Below, piece by piece: positions 15,957-25,306 of a stretch of DNA of 64,000 bases. The position numbers were made by a program, and so were the translations under genes. Each line of letters starts with the position of its first letter. The first letter of the stretch is position 1. Source of the DNA: Exiguobacterium sp. SL-9 (lineage in GTDB: Bacteria; Bacillota; Bacilli; Exiguobacteriales; Exiguobacteriaceae); assembly GCF_004336985.1 (NCBI RefSeq), contig NZ_SJUO01000004.1, positions 248,001 through 312,000 on the forward strand, read 5' to 3'. The notes under the pieces are model-generated. The model did no database searches. It had not been told where the DNA came from and saw only the letters and a list, made by a program, of their open reading frames with translations.

Positions 15957-18731
15957 TTATCCATTTTTCATGCTGAACGAGTCGACGAGCGTGAACGTGA
16001 TGTCTTTCACGTCGAGACCGCCAAGTGCAAAGTAGAGCTGCAAATAGTTGTGTTGGTTCAAGAAGAACACTTGCTTCGTCTGCGTCACCCATTCTCCGTC
16101 CGTGCCGTTGAACGTGAACGTCGGGCCCGGGATGTTGTTGGCGAACAGCGTGACCGGCATCTGGGCGAGTTCGCCCGCGTCCGATTTTGCCGTGATCGTC
16201 ACGTCGTATGTGCCCGTCTCATCGACCGAGACGGCGAAGACGTGCGTGTTCCCCGTCGACGTGTCGGCGTCACTTAAGCTGACGCTCTCCCCGTTTTCAA
16301 GGTGGCGATACATCACATCGAAATCGATCGCTTGTCCGGCTTCCTCGTCGAGCCCGATCACCTCGACCGTGCCGTCATGAATGCCAAGCTCGCGTTCCAT
16401 CGCCGGAGACTGCAAGACGAAGCGGCAGATGTTCGCCGCACTCCGGAGCAGTTCCCCGCGCGTCAACGTCCCATCAGCGAGCGCCGCGCCCGTGTTGTCA
16501 TCGAACGAGTTCGTGTCCGGACGGTCGACGACCATATACAAGTCGTTTTGCGACTGGACCATCGCCGCCGTGTTCTGACGGTTCGCCGACTCGTCTTCAT
16601 GATGGTTCACTTTCGCCCACCAGTCGGTCATGACGATGCCGTCAAAGCCCCACTCGTCACGGAGGATACGTGTGTTCTGATCATAGAGCCCGGCCGTCCA
16701 CACCCCGTTGACGGCGCCGTACGTCGTCATAATCGATGTCGCTTTGCCTTCTTTGACGGCCATCTCGAACCCTTTCAAGTAAATCTCACGTAACGCCCGC
16801 TCCGAGACGATCGAATCGATATCGTGACGGTGCGCCTCCTGGTTGTTGGCGCTGAAGTGTTTGAGCGTTCCTGTCACACCGACGCGATGCATCCCGTTCA
16901 ATTGAGCGATTGCCATCTTGCCGGTCACGTGCGGGTCTTCCGAGAAGTACTCGAAGTTCCGGCCGTTCAGCGGGTTGCGGTGGATATTCATCCCCGGTCC
17001 GAGGAGCGTATCGACGCGATTTTTCCGCATCTCAAGTCCGGTCATCTCGAACAGGTCTTCCACTAATTGGACGTTGAATGTCGAGGCGAGCAGCGTCCCG
17101 TTCGGAAGGGCGAACGCCTTCGTTCCGATATCCATCCGGATGCCGGACGGACCGTCCGCGCAACATGCCGCTGGGATACCGAGTTCGTTCAAGCGGTCCG
17201 ACACCCCACCGAACGCGGCGGCCGTCCCCGGCGTCACGCGCGGCGAGTTCATCCCTTGCCCACGGACGATGCAGGCGAGATCCTCATCCGTCAATTGATT
17301 GAGGAACGTTTCGAGTTCGGCTTTGCCTGCATACACATCCGACAACTTCAAACCGTGGTCACCGGCGTAGTCGCGCGAGACCGGACGTTCGGCGATGTAA
17401 CGTGCCTCGACATCGACCGAACGGAGCGGCGTCGGCACGTATTCGACGAGATAGCCGTTCTCACCCGCGACCGGTTTGATGCGGTCGAACGGGGTGACCG
17501 GGGCCATGTTCTCGCTGAGCGTCTCGACGACTTGAAGAGATGCCACTTCATACGTGAACACCGGTTGCGCCGAGCGAACGTCGGTCCCAAGGTGAAGCTC
17601 GTATGTCCCGGCCTCGAGAACGAAGCTTGAGGCGTGCCCTGTCGCGCCGTTATCGTCATAGCTCGCGAAGTCCATGACCGGGACACTGAGTGTAAGCGTC
17701 GTCCGTTCATCCGGCGCGAGTGTGTCCGTCTTACCGAAGGCGACGAGCGAACGCGCCGGATTCCCGAGCACACCTTGTGGCTTCTCGACGTACAGCTGGA
17801 CGACTTCTTTTCCGTCGACCATGCCTGTGTTCGTCACATCGACGGTCACCGTGATCACGCCATCCTGTTCGATCGCGCTCACAACATCCGTCGTGAACGT
17901 CGTATACGACAACCCGAACCCGAACGGATAGAGCACTGAGTCCTTGGCGAACGTCTCGAAATAGCGGTACCCGACGTAGATGTCTTCTTGATAGATGCCT
18001 TTGTCCGCGTGTCCGAAGTTTTTCGTCGATGGGTAGTCCTCAATCGATTTAGCGATCGTATCGGTCAGCTTACCCGATGGCGTGACAGCACCCGTCAAGA
18101 CGTCGACGAGTCCGGTCCCACCTTCCATGCCACCCTGCCACGTGTAAAGGATCGCGCTCGGTTGATGCGCCCAGTCCATGTCGATGATATTGCCGACGTT
18201 CAAGACGACGGCCGTCTTCGCGAATGTTTTTGACACCTTCTCAATCAACGCCTGCTCGATGTCCGTCAACAAATAGCTGCCCGCATCGGCCGTGTTATCC
18301 CGGTCCTCACCGGCCGTGCGTCCGATGAAGATGAGCGCCATGTCTGAAGCTTCGGCCGCTGCCGCGACGAGTTCGTTCGTCACGGCCATCTCTGGCTGCG
18401 ACCACGGCTCACCGGCCCAGCCGACACCCTGGTCGAACGGGTTCGCCTCGACCCACGTCTCATACGTCTCAAGAAGCGATGTATTCAATTGGATTCCTTC
18501 GGTCGACTGAAGCGCCTCGAGCGGACTCGTCACATGCGAGACGTTGACCATCCCACCTGACCCTGTACCGCTCTTGTAGTAGTTGAATTGACTGCGCCCG
18601 AACACGGAAACGGTCGTCCCCGCTTGAATCGGAAGCGTCGCGTCCTCGTTCTTCAAGAGGACGGCCCCTTCGGCGACGGCTGTCCGCGCCAATTGTTTAT
18701 ATGTATCCCAGTTCAATGTGTAAGTCTTCAT
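15957..18731 (-). CDS. GH3 beta-glucosidase with swapped domain order
   Basis: A 924-residue cytosolic glycoside hydrolase family 3 enzyme without a signal peptide. The usual order is reversed. The C-type alpha/beta sandwich comes first (LLKNEDATLPI near residue 30, SVFGR, GRTAGEDRD), then a fibronectin-III-like region (about 290-400), and the TIM-barrel catalytic domain last, with GPGMNIHRNPLNGRNFEYFSEDP in two parts and the nucleophile aspartate in GIVMTDWWAK. The swapped arrangement is known from beta-glucosidases of Ruminococcus and Butyrivibrio. It follows the esterase gene with a four-base ATGA overlap, so the two are co-translated. Probably cleaves oligosaccharides released by the GH16 enzyme. 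Confidence 0.9.
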   Translation of the reverse strand: MKTYTLNWDTYKQLARTAVAEGAVLLKNEDATLPIQAGTTVSVFGRSQFNYYKSGTGSGGMVNVSHVTSPLEALQSTEGIQLNTSLLETYETWVEANPFDQGVGWAGEPWSQPEMAVTNELVAAAAEASDMALIFIGRTAGEDRDNTADAGSYLLTDIEQALIEKVSKTFAKTAVVLNVGNIIDMDWAHQPSAILYTWQGGMEGGTGLVDVLTGAVTPSGKLTDTIAKSIEDYPSTKNFGHADKGIYQEDIYVGYRYFETFAKDSVLYPFGFGLSYTTFTTDVVSAIEQDGVITVTVDVTNTGMVDGKEVVQLYVEKPQGVLGNPARSLVAFGKTDTLAPDERTTLTLSVPVMDFASYDDNGATGHASSFVLEAGTYELHLGTDVRSAQPVFTYEVASLQVVETLSENMAPVTPFDRIKPVAGENGYLVEYVPTPLRSVDVEARYIAERPVSRDYAGDHGLKLSDVYAGKAELETFLNQLTDEDLACIVRGQGMNSPRVTPGTAAAFGGVSDRLNELGIPAACCADGPSGIRMDIGTKAFALPNGTLLASTFNVQLVEDLFEMTGLEMRKNRVDTLLGPGMNIHRNPLNGRNFEYFSEDPHVTGKMAIAQLNGMHRVGVTGTLKHFSANNQEAHRHDIDSIVSERALREIYLKGFEMAVKEGKATSIMTTYGAVNGVWTAGLYDQNTRILRDEWGFDGIVMTDWWAKVNHHEDESANRQNTAAMVQSQNDLYMVVDRPDTNSFDDNTGAALADGTLTRGELLRSAANICRFVLQSPAMERELGIHDGTVEVIGLDEEAGQAIDFDVMYRHLENGESVSLSDADTSTGNTHVFAVSVDETGTYDVTITAKSDAGELAQMPVTLFANNIPGPTFTFNGTDGEWVTQTKQVFFLNQHNYLQLYFALGGLDVKDITFTLVDSFSMKNG

Positions 18732-19798
18732 CGTGTCATCTCCTTCATTCCATTTGCGATTTCAATCAAACAGTCTTCGGCTTGCGGATAGTCCCCGAGC
18801 TTGTCCATAAAGGCGTGGTCCATCCCGCGGTATTGAATCAGTCGCGTCGGTACGCCGTCGCGTGCGAGTTTACGCGCGTACGCCTCGCCTTCGAGACGAA
18901 GGTAATCGTATTCGGCCGTGATGATCAAAGCGGGCGGCAAACCGTTCACATCATCCGCGAACAATGGCGACACGAGCGGGTCGGTCAGCTCGGCCTTGCC
19001 TTGTAGATAGAGTTGGTTCAAGAGGTCTTCTGAATCTCCGAGTGCCATCACGACGCCACGGATCAAGTCGTGATGATGTTTGATTTCATAGCGGTCGAGC
19101 GTCCATTCGTAATCGTCTGTCGGAATCGATCCCAGATTGACGACCGGATAAATGAGCGCCTGGAAACGAATCATGTTCGTCTCGTTCGATCGGTCGAGTA
19201 AGCAACAAGCGGTCGCCAAGTTGCCGCCGGCACTGTCGCCGGCGACCGCGATGTCATCCCGTGACACCCCGAGCGCATCGGCACGCTCGTGCACCCATTC
19301 GAGCGCTCGGTAACAGTCGTTCAGTCCGGCTGGAAACGGATGCTCCGGCGCGAGCCGGTAATCAACCGAGACGACGAGGGCGTTCACTTTCTCGGCGAGC
19401 AGTTTACACGGGTTCTCGACCGTATCGAGCGTCCCTCCGAAGAAGCCACCCCCGTGAAAGAACAGAATGGCCGGTAACATCTCTTCCGTTCGCGGCCGAT
19501 ACAGGCGCACCGGGATGTCGCCGTCAGTGCTCGGAATCATAACGTGGTCTGTCGCGATGTCCATCGTCGTCACGTCACGGTTCGGCCAACCCATACTGGC
19601 ACGGGCGGACGCCAAGTCGAATGACATTTCTGGCTCGGATGCGGCATACCCTTTGATGACGGCTAACACCCGCGGGTCGAGGTCTCCGGTCACATCAGCG
19701 TCTGGAATCGGTTTGATGATTGTTTCGACACCGTCCTCATGATTCATGTTTTGAGACTGGCTCAAGAGCCTCACCAGTTGTGCATAAGTTTGTTTCAT
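18728..19798 (-). CDS. alpha/beta hydrolase, hormone-sensitive-lipase family esterase
   Basis: A 356-residue esterase/lipase of the HSL family. It has the oxyanion-hole motif HGGGFFGG, the nucleophile serine in GDSAGGN, the acid residue region ITAEYDYLRLEGEAYA and the histidine in GMDHAFMDK. No signal peptide is present, so it acts in the cytosol. AAGGAGG lies upstream; ATG 19798 and the GTG just before it are both possible starts. It is first in a two-gene operon with the GH3 glucosidase. Removal of acyl groups from imported oligosaccharides is plausible but inferred from context only. Confidence 0.87.
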   Translation of the reverse strand: MKQTYAQLVRLLSQSQNMNHEDGVETIIKPIPDADVTGDLDPRVLAVIKGYAASEPEMSFDLASARASMGWPNRDVTTMDIATDHVMIPSTDGDIPVRLYRPRTEEMLPAILFFHGGGFFGGTLDTVENPCKLLAEKVNALVVSVDYRLAPEHPFPAGLNDCYRALEWVHERADALGVSRDDIAVAGDSAGGNLATACCLLDRSNETNMIRFQALIYPVVNLGSIPTDDYEWTLDRYEIKHHHDLIRGVVMALGDSEDLLNQLYLQGKAELTDPLVSPLFADDVNGLPPALIITAEYDYLRLEGEAYARKLARDGVPTRLIQYRGMDHAFMDKLGDYPQAEDCLIEIANGMKEMTR

Positions 19799-19882
19799 CA
19801 CGGCATCCTCCTTATGTGATTAAAGGGTTTGCCCTCGATTGGTAGAATAAGGATTTATCATCTACGAAAACGAGGTCATTCT

Positions 19883-20656
19883 ATGTACAGTACAGTTGAA
19901 AGAGATACACACTTCCAGCACGTTCTTAATCACCTACAAACCAACACAGGCGTTCAAGGTGTTGTTCAGCTCGGCTCCGGTGTCGCAGGATATCAGGACC
20001 GTTATTCCGATATCGATTTAATGGTGGCTGCCCGCACTGACGTTGACCCCCAATCAATCAAGCGACGTTTGGCCGACTACTTTCTACAGTTATCCCCGGT
20101 TTTCATTAAAGAAAAGCAGTTCGGACCAGATATCTATTTATTGATTGTCCTGCTTGAGAACCGCTTAGAGTTTAACGTCTCCATCGCGCCGCTTGAAATA
20201 CTCCCGGTTCGTTCCACGCTTTGGAACGTGGTGGTCGATCGGGACGGGCAACTTCTCCAACACATGAAAACCGAACATGAAAGGTTCATCGCCAGCTCAA
20301 TCCGGTACGAGACTAGCGACGTTCCCTTCGAGTTCATCTATGCTTCGCTGGCGCTTGAGAAAGAGTTGAAGCGAAACAATCCTATTTATGCCTTGAAAAT
20401 GCTCGAGACGTTGCGCGAGTTAACGTTGACGGCTCAGGCGCTGAAAGAAGGAAGAAAGGTCCATCAATTCAAGGCGTATCATACGTTGAACCATTCGTTC
20501 ATCGAGGACTATTTACAGACGTATCCCGCTTCCGTCGACCCGGTGTCAATCCGACGCGCCAAACAATCACTTCACGCATTGTTTGCAACTTGTTTGGAAG
20601 ACCATCCGCAGTTCAAACTTGAATCGTATATGCAACGGTTGCTCCATGAGGCATGA
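19883..20656 (+). CDS. nucleotidyltransferase domain protein
   Basis: A 257-residue protein with the polymerase-beta-type nucleotidyltransferase signature GSGVAGYQDRYSDIDL (G-S ... D-x-D) near residues 34-50 and a helical C-terminal half. The layout resembles aminoglycoside nucleotidyltransferases and related orphan enzymes, but no specific substrate can be assigned. Start ATG 19883 follows CGAGGTC; an upstream ATG at 19829 lacks an RBS. It stands alone, divergent from the esterase-GH3 operon, and no clear terminator follows. Confidence 0.72.
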   Translation: MYSTVERDTHFQHVLNHLQTNTGVQGVVQLGSGVAGYQDRYSDIDLMVAARTDVDPQSIKRRLADYFLQLSPVFIKEKQFGPDIYLLIVLLENRLEFNVSIAPLEILPVRSTLWNVVVDRDGQLLQHMKTEHERFIASSIRYETSDVPFEFIYASLALEKELKRNNPIYALKMLETLRELTLTAQALKEGRKVHQFKAYHTLNHSFIEDYLQTYPASVDPVSIRRAKQSLHALFATCLEDHPQFKLESYMQRLLHEA

Positions 20657-20842
20657 CATGCACAAGCTCCTGCTGAACGAACGTTAGCTACGAAGAGTCC
20701 GTACGACTTGTCCCGCTTCGCACTCGACCGATTTTCGGCATGAACGACGAACCGCTTCGTTTCGTGTATAATGAAGCGTAATCCAAATTGCTAATGAAAA
20801 TTTCTCGAATAGAAGTTTCTTACACGAAAATGAGGTAAACCT

Positions 20843-22288
20843 ATGAATCAACCAAGATTTTCAGACTATCGCCTAAGCGAAGATATCCAACGCGCACTCG
20901 GCATCATGAAATACGAATCACCGACCGAAGTCCAACAGAAAGTCATCCCGCTCGCACTCGAGCGTCAAGACTTGGTCGTCAAAGCTCAAACCGGGAGCGG
21001 GAAGACGGCTGCGTTCGGCATCCCTGTCACGGAACTCATCGAATGGGAAGAGAACAAGCCACAAGTGTTGATTCTCACACCGACGCGCGAACTCGCCGTC
21101 CAAGTCCGTGAGGATATGACGAACATCGGTCGTTTCAAGCGTATCAAGGCGACTGCCGTTTACGGTAAAGAGCCTTTCTCGAAGCAACGTGATGAATTGA
21201 AACAGAAGACGCACGTCGTCGTCGGGACACCGGGACGCGTCATGGACCACATCGAACGGGAGACGCTCGTCCTCGATAAAATCGATTACTTGATTATCGA
21301 TGAGGCCGACGAGATGTTGAACCGCGGCTTCCTCGCTGACGTTGAGGCGATTCTTCAAGAATTGCCGCGCGACCGCGTGACGATGGTATTCTCGGCGACG
21401 TTCCCGAACGACATCGAGCGTTTGTGTCAAAAGCACATGAACGAACCAGTCCGTGTCGCGATCGAATCGAGTGGGGTTACCGCCTCGACGATCGAACACG
21501 GCTTGATTGAAGTGCGCCGCGAAGACAAGCTCGCCGTGCTTCAAGATGTGACGGTCGTTGAAAATCCGGACAGCTGTCTCATCTTCTGCCGGACGAAAGA
21601 ACACGTCGACACGGTGTACAGCGAACTCGATCAAGCCGGTTACTCGTGCGAACGACTCCACGGTGGCCTCGAGCAAGAAGACCGCTTCGCCGTCATGGAA
21701 GGCTTCAAGATGGGTAACTTCCGTTATCTCGTCGCGACCGATGTCGCGGCACGTGGGATTGACGTCGATAACGTCAACCTCGTCATCAACTATGACGTGC
21801 CGATGGAAAAAGAGAGCTACGTGCACCGGACCGGGCGCACAGGCCGTGCCGGCAACGCCGGGAAAGCGATCACGCTCGCGACGCCTCATGAAGGCAAGTT
21901 CGTTCGCGCCATCGAAGCGTTCATCAAGTTCGATATCCCGGAGATGGATGCCCCGACCGAAACACAAGTCGCGCGCAACCAAGCCGCATTCGAAGAAAAG
22001 TTGAGCGGACGACGCGTCGTTCGCAACAACAAGACGGCCCGCATCAACCAAGACATCATGAAGCTTCACTTCAGCGGCGGGAAGAAGAAAAAACTCCGCG
22101 CCGTCGACTTCGTCGGTACGATCGCCAAAATCCCTGGTGTGACGGCAGACGACATCGGCATCATCACCATCAACGACCAGATGACGTACGTCGACATTTT
22201 GAACGGCAAAGGCTCACTCGTCCTTCAGGCGATGGAATCGACACCGATCAAAGGGAAGAAGTTGAAAGTGAGCAAGGCTAAAAAATAA
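20843..22288 (+). CDS. dbpA: ATP-dependent RNA helicase DbpA (YxiN-like)
   Basis: A DEAD-box helicase that acts on 23S rRNA hairpin 92 during 50S assembly. In 481 residues it has a Q-motif region ([13 protein letters not shown]), Walker [13 protein letters not shown] (IIDEADEML), SAT (FSATFP), ARGID and [12 protein letters not shown]-terminal RNA-binding DbpA domain follows (residues about 405-475, [21 protein letters not shown]), which separates it from CshA/DeaD. GAGGTAAACCT precedes the ATG. It is monocistronic with a terminator about ten bases downstream. Confidence 0.93.
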   Translation: MNQPRFSDYRLSEDIQRALGIMKYESPTEVQQKVIPLALERQDLVVKAQTGSGKTAAFGIPVTELIEWEENKPQVLILTPTRELAVQVREDMTNIGRFKRIKATAVYGKEPFSKQRDELKQKTHVVVGTPGRVMDHIERETLVLDKIDYLIIDEADEMLNRGFLADVEAILQELPRDRVTMVFSATFPNDIERLCQKHMNEPVRVAIESSGVTASTIEHGLIEVRREDKLAVLQDVTVVENPDSCLIFCRTKEHVDTVYSELDQAGYSCERLHGGLEQEDRFAVMEGFKMGNFRYLVATDVAARGIDVDNVNLVINYDVPMEKESYVHRTGRTGRAGNAGKAITLATPHEGKFVRAIEAFIKFDIPEMDAPTETQVARNQAAFEEKLSGRRVVRNNKTARINQDIMKLHFSGGKKKKLRAVDFVGTIAKIPGVTADDIGIITINDQMTYVDILNGKGSLVLQAMESTPIKGKKLKVSKAKK

Positions 22289-22298
22289 ACATCCTTCC

Positions 22299-22341
22299 AA
22301 CCTCAATGCCTCTCCATGCGGAGAAGGGTTGAGGTTTTTTG
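22299..22341 (+). terminator. terminator of dbpA
   Basis: AACCTCAA pairs with TTGAGGTT, enclosing an inner CTCC/GGAG stem, and is followed by six T. Confidence 0.85.
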
Positions 22342-22353
22342 TCTTCTCAGCCA

Positions 22354-22375
22354 TTATCGAAAGCGCTTTCGATAA
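22354..22375. promoter_or_regulatory. isolated 22-base palindrome resembling a cre site
   Basis: A perfect inverted repeat with half-site TTATCGAAAGC. The core CGAAAGCGCTTTCG matches the cre consensus at 12 of 14 positions. It lies between two converging genes (dbpA and a hypothetical), downstream of both, so no promoter is obvious for it to control. A weaker similar sequence (GAACGCTTTC) follows about 28 bases later. Confidence 0.5.
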
Positions 22376-22467
22376 ACGTCAAAAAAATAAGACTTACCGA
22401 GAGAACGCTTTCAAGAGCATCATACCGATAACACGTCATGAATTCAACCTTCCTCACCGGATTGTCA

Positions 22468-22498
22468 TAAAAATAGCTCAGGCGTTGCGCCTGAGCTC
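22468..22498 (-). terminator. terminator of the small membrane-protein gene
   Basis: AGCTCAGGCG pairs perfectly with CGCCTGAGCT around a three-base loop. On the minus strand it is followed by ATTTTTATG. The stem overlaps the stop codon. Confidence 0.85.
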
Positions 22499-22925
22499 AC
22501 TTTCCGAAATGTTGAAAGTCCATTTTCCCTTCAATCGTCGAACTGAATCCTCGTTGCTCGATTTCGCCTTGGTCTGTCACCTGATAGTAATACTCCGCGT
22601 CCGGCTCACTCGAAAACGTCACATATATCGTGTATGGATCCGTACTCTCGTACCCCTCTGTCCGAAATGGAATCGTCGTGACGGTGAACGTTTCATTCGG
22701 ATATCGTTCTTCGAGTTCGTCTTCGAGGATGACGACGTCCGCAGCAACCCGTTCCTCGATTAAAGACGGACGGATTGCATAGAACACCGCATACGCGATG
22801 ATGCAGAGTACAGCCAACAGACGAATCATCTTGCGCCATTTCCCACGAAATCCATAAGACGCAGCAAACATCAGAAATACGACAACAGCTACCAGCAAAT
22901 GTTCAATCAGCTCTATCGGATGCAC
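22497..22925 (-). CDS. hypothetical membrane protein
   Basis: A 142-residue protein with two N-terminal membrane segments (residues about 9-23 and 36-51) separated by a short basic loop (RGKWRKM), then an acidic soluble domain of about 90 residues likely outside the membrane. The GTG start at 22925 has GGAGG seven bases upstream. It follows the DUF4317 gene by only 24 bases and is probably co-transcribed with it. No family was recognised. Confidence 0.72.
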   Translation of the reverse strand: MHPIELIEHLLVAVVVFLMFAASYGFRGKWRKMIRLLAVLCIIAYAVFYAIRPSLIEERVAADVVILEDELEERYPNETFTVTTIPFRTEGYESTDPYTIYVTFSSEPDAEYYYQVTDQGEIEQRGFSSTIEGKMDFQHFGK

Positions 22926-22949
22926 TCGATGTCCTCCAGTCGGAATAGA

Positions 22950-24143
22950 TTAGTCGAGCAGTTCTTCCGAGATCAATTTGAACCCTTCGATTTCCGTATC
23001 CTCTTCTAATTCGATCAACAGGCACCGCTTTCCTTTCACATTCACTTGTCTCACGTACTTCAAGTCTTGCGGACTGATTGAGATATTCGCGACTTTCGTA
23101 TTGATTTTAATCGACTTCGATGTATATTTTGGGACGACACTGCTCGCCTTCATCTCATATTGACGGTCGTCGACGACTTGTTGGAACGCCTGCTCCACCT
23201 TCTCCGTCGTCACGTCCTCGACCCCACTCGCCTTCAATACGATTTCCACGGTGCGGGCATCAATCATCGGTACGCTCTCGTCCTCGTCCTCACGCTCCGC
23301 TTCGGCGAGGATCATCTGGTTGATCTCGTCATAGACGGTTGCGAGCGTCCCGACGTTCACTTCTTCGCCGATGACGGTCTTGACGACTTCCTCGAACATC
23401 GCCTTCTCCTCGACCGCCGTCACGATCTCGGTCCCGTTCAAGACGTTCTCGATAAATCCAAAGTCCGGTTGATGTGCCTTCTGGGCCGCATACAAGATAT
23501 GGTTGACGTCAGCCGCGTTATCCGTGAAGCACGGGAACAAGAAACCGCCGATTGGCGCGTCAAGCTTGATGACCGGGTTGATAAAGATATTCGATTTGAA
23601 CTCTCGCTCGATATAGTCGAACACGAGCGACTGTTTTGGGAGCTCGGTCTGGTTGATGCTGCCGAGAATGAACCGTGATGTCCACACTTCGTCGCGCATA
23701 TCGATTTCTGTCTCCTCAGAATGGCGACGCGTCGGCTTATTGTATTTGAAGCGGATGAACGTGATCACCATGTCTTTCTCGAACGGCGCGTCCTGAACCA
23801 TCTTCAACGCAACCCGCTGCATCATGCCGGCCCATTCTTCAATGTCATCGGTCCGGAGTGCCTCATACAACAACGTCTGTGTATGATCGGTCTGACCGGC
23901 TTCTGGATGTTGAAACTTCACTTCGAATAGCTTCTCGTCAATCTTGCCGCCTAGCACTTTCTTGAAGTTGGCGAGGAACAGCTCTTGATGTTCCTGCTCG
24001 ACGAACGGGAACGAGCGCAATTCCTCGTGGAAAATCTCGTTGCTGTCTTGGCGAATATAAATATTATAAATGTCAGCGATTTTGACCGCTTCCGCATTCA
24101 ACTTGAAATGCTTGCGGATCGCCGCGATGTCTTTTTGATTCAT
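22950..24143 (-). CDS. DUF4317 family protein
   Basis: A 397-residue soluble protein matching the DUF4317 family of Firmicutes, whose function is unknown. Recognisable stretches are the N-terminal DIAAIRKHFKLNA, a central FLFPCFTDNAADVNHILYA and a C-terminal KYTSKSIKINTKVANISISP. Acidic, with no signal peptide or membrane helix. AAGGAG is nine bases before the ATG; an overlapping ATG in another frame four bases upstream was rejected. First of a probable two-gene transcript with the small membrane protein. Confidence 0.83.
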   Translation of the reverse strand: MNQKDIAAIRKHFKLNAEAVKIADIYNIYIRQDSNEIFHEELRSFPFVEQEHQELFLANFKKVLGGKIDEKLFEVKFQHPEAGQTDHTQTLLYEALRTDDIEEWAGMMQRVALKMVQDAPFEKDMVITFIRFKYNKPTRRHSEETEIDMRDEVWTSRFILGSINQTELPKQSLVFDYIEREFKSNIFINPVIKLDAPIGGFLFPCFTDNAADVNHILYAAQKAHQPDFGFIENVLNGTEIVTAVEEKAMFEEVVKTVIGEEVNVGTLATVYDEINQMILAEAEREDEDESVPMIDARTVEIVLKASGVEDVTTEKVEQAFQQVVDDRQYEMKASSVVPKYTSKSIKINTKVANISISPQDLKYVRQVNVKGKRCLLIELEEDTEIEGFKLISEELLD

Positions 24144-24378
24144 TCATTCCCACTCCTTCGTCCTTTACTACAAACCGCCTTCATTATACCAATAGTTGTT
24201 GCTTGCGCGTATGTCAGTAGTGCTAAAGCCGGGACGTCTGATGTCATGTATCATGTCCCTGACCTCAAGTTTTATAATCTTTCGATTCATTTTTGGTAAA
24301 TTTGCGTATTTCCCACACTTTGGCCATGTATATTCGATGTGCATCATTCAACCGTCATACATAATAGGAGGCACAAAC

Positions 24379-25011
24379 ATGTTCAAAAAATGCATCAGTT
24401 CGTTGTTTGCCATCGTCTTAATCGTCACGTCTCTCCACTTGACCACACTGACCGCCTCGGCGCTCCCGCCAGGCATCCCATCGAAGTCAAGCGCCCTCAC
24501 AAAGTTGAACGCATTAACGGTCAAGACTGAAGGAACGATGACCGGCTATAGCCGTGACTTATTCCCGCATTGGAGCAGTCAAGGCAACGGTTGTGACACA
24601 CGTCAAATCGTCTTGAAACGCGACGCGGACTCATACGTCGGCGACTGCCCGGTCACATCAGGGTCATGGTACAGTTACTATGATGGAGTCACATTCACGT
24701 CGCCATCTAGCCTCGATGTCGACCATGTCGTCCCATTGGCTGAAGCATGGCGTTCAGGCGCAAGCAGCTGGACGACGACAAAGCGCCAAAGTTTCGCCAA
24801 TGATTTGACTGGTCCGCAACTCATCGCCGTCTCAGCCAGCTCGAACCGCTCAAAGGGTGACCAAGATCCCTCGACATGGCAGCCGCCACGCACCGGAGCG
24901 CGCTGTGCCTACGCGAAGATGTGGGTCGAGACGAAGAGCCGTTGGGGACTCAGCCTCCAATCGTCAGAGAAGACAGCCCTGCAAACAGCCATCAACGCCT
25001 GCATCTATTGA
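24379..25011 (+). CDS. secreted HNH-family nuclease
   Basis: A 210-residue protein with a signal peptide (hydrophobic residues about 6-30, ending TASA). Its HNH/DUF1524-type motif is DVDHVVPLAEAW with the paired D-H, then a conserved block ending in NRSKGDQDPSTW (N-x-x-K-G-x-x-D-P). This arrangement is seen in exported extracellular nucleases of Gram-positive bacteria. Two cysteine pairs (CDTRQ...GDC; RCAY...NACIY) could form disulfides. Start ATG 24379 has TAGGAGG upstream; the longer frame from 24196 would bury the signal peptide. A small acidic ORF follows 18 bases after the stop. Confidence 0.87.
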   Translation: MFKKCISSLFAIVLIVTSLHLTTLTASALPPGIPSKSSALTKLNALTVKTEGTMTGYSRDLFPHWSSQGNGCDTRQIVLKRDADSYVGDCPVTSGSWYSYYDGVTFTSPSSLDVDHVVPLAEAWRSGASSWTTTKRQSFANDLTGPQLIAVSASSNRSKGDQDPSTWQPPRTGARCAYAKMWVETKSRWGLSLQSSEKTALQTAINACIY

Positions 25012-25029
25012 TTTTGAAAGGAGTTCGCT

Positions 25030-25272
25030 ATGAGTCAGCTATCTTCTATCTTTAAAGCCTCCCATGGTGTCATGACCGAGGAAGTCGGCGTCATCAGTGG
25101 AGAACTTGAATTACGGACGATGTGTCAGGAAGACGGATCGCTCGAGCTCGCCATCACATACGTCGGGGCGGCCGAGTGGTATACATTGCCCGGGAAAGAC
25201 TACAAGCTGCATGACGTGCGTGACCACGAGGTCGTGCACTGCTTGCTCGTGAATGTCCTCGAGCGGGCGTAA
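25030..25272 (+). CDS. small acidic hypothetical protein downstream of the secreted nuclease
   Basis: Eighty residues, no signal peptide, clear excess of Asp/Glu over Lys/Arg. AAAGGAG lies seven to eight bases before the ATG and a strong terminator follows the stop, so it is very likely translated from the nuclease transcript. I do not recognise the family. Its position and acidity would fit a cytosolic inhibitor of the exported nuclease, but this is inference only. Confidence 0.68.
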   Translation: MSQLSSIFKASHGVMTEEVGVISGELELRTMCQEDGSLELAITYVGAAEWYTLPGKDYKLHDVRDHEVVHCLLVNVLERA

Positions 25273-25274
25273 CA

Positions 25275-25306
25275 AATGAGCCGACACGGCATCGTGTCGG
25301 CTCATT
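25275..25306. terminator. bidirectional terminator
   Basis: AATGAGCCGACAC pairs perfectly with GTGTCGGCTCATT around a six-base loop, between the nuclease/small-ORF unit and the converging msrA gene. Confidence 0.88.

Noticed and set aside
20918-22069. 383-codon open frame antisense to dbpA
   Set aside because: Lies entirely opposite a well-recognised gene, has no RBS and no family resemblance; a product of GC-skewed codon use.
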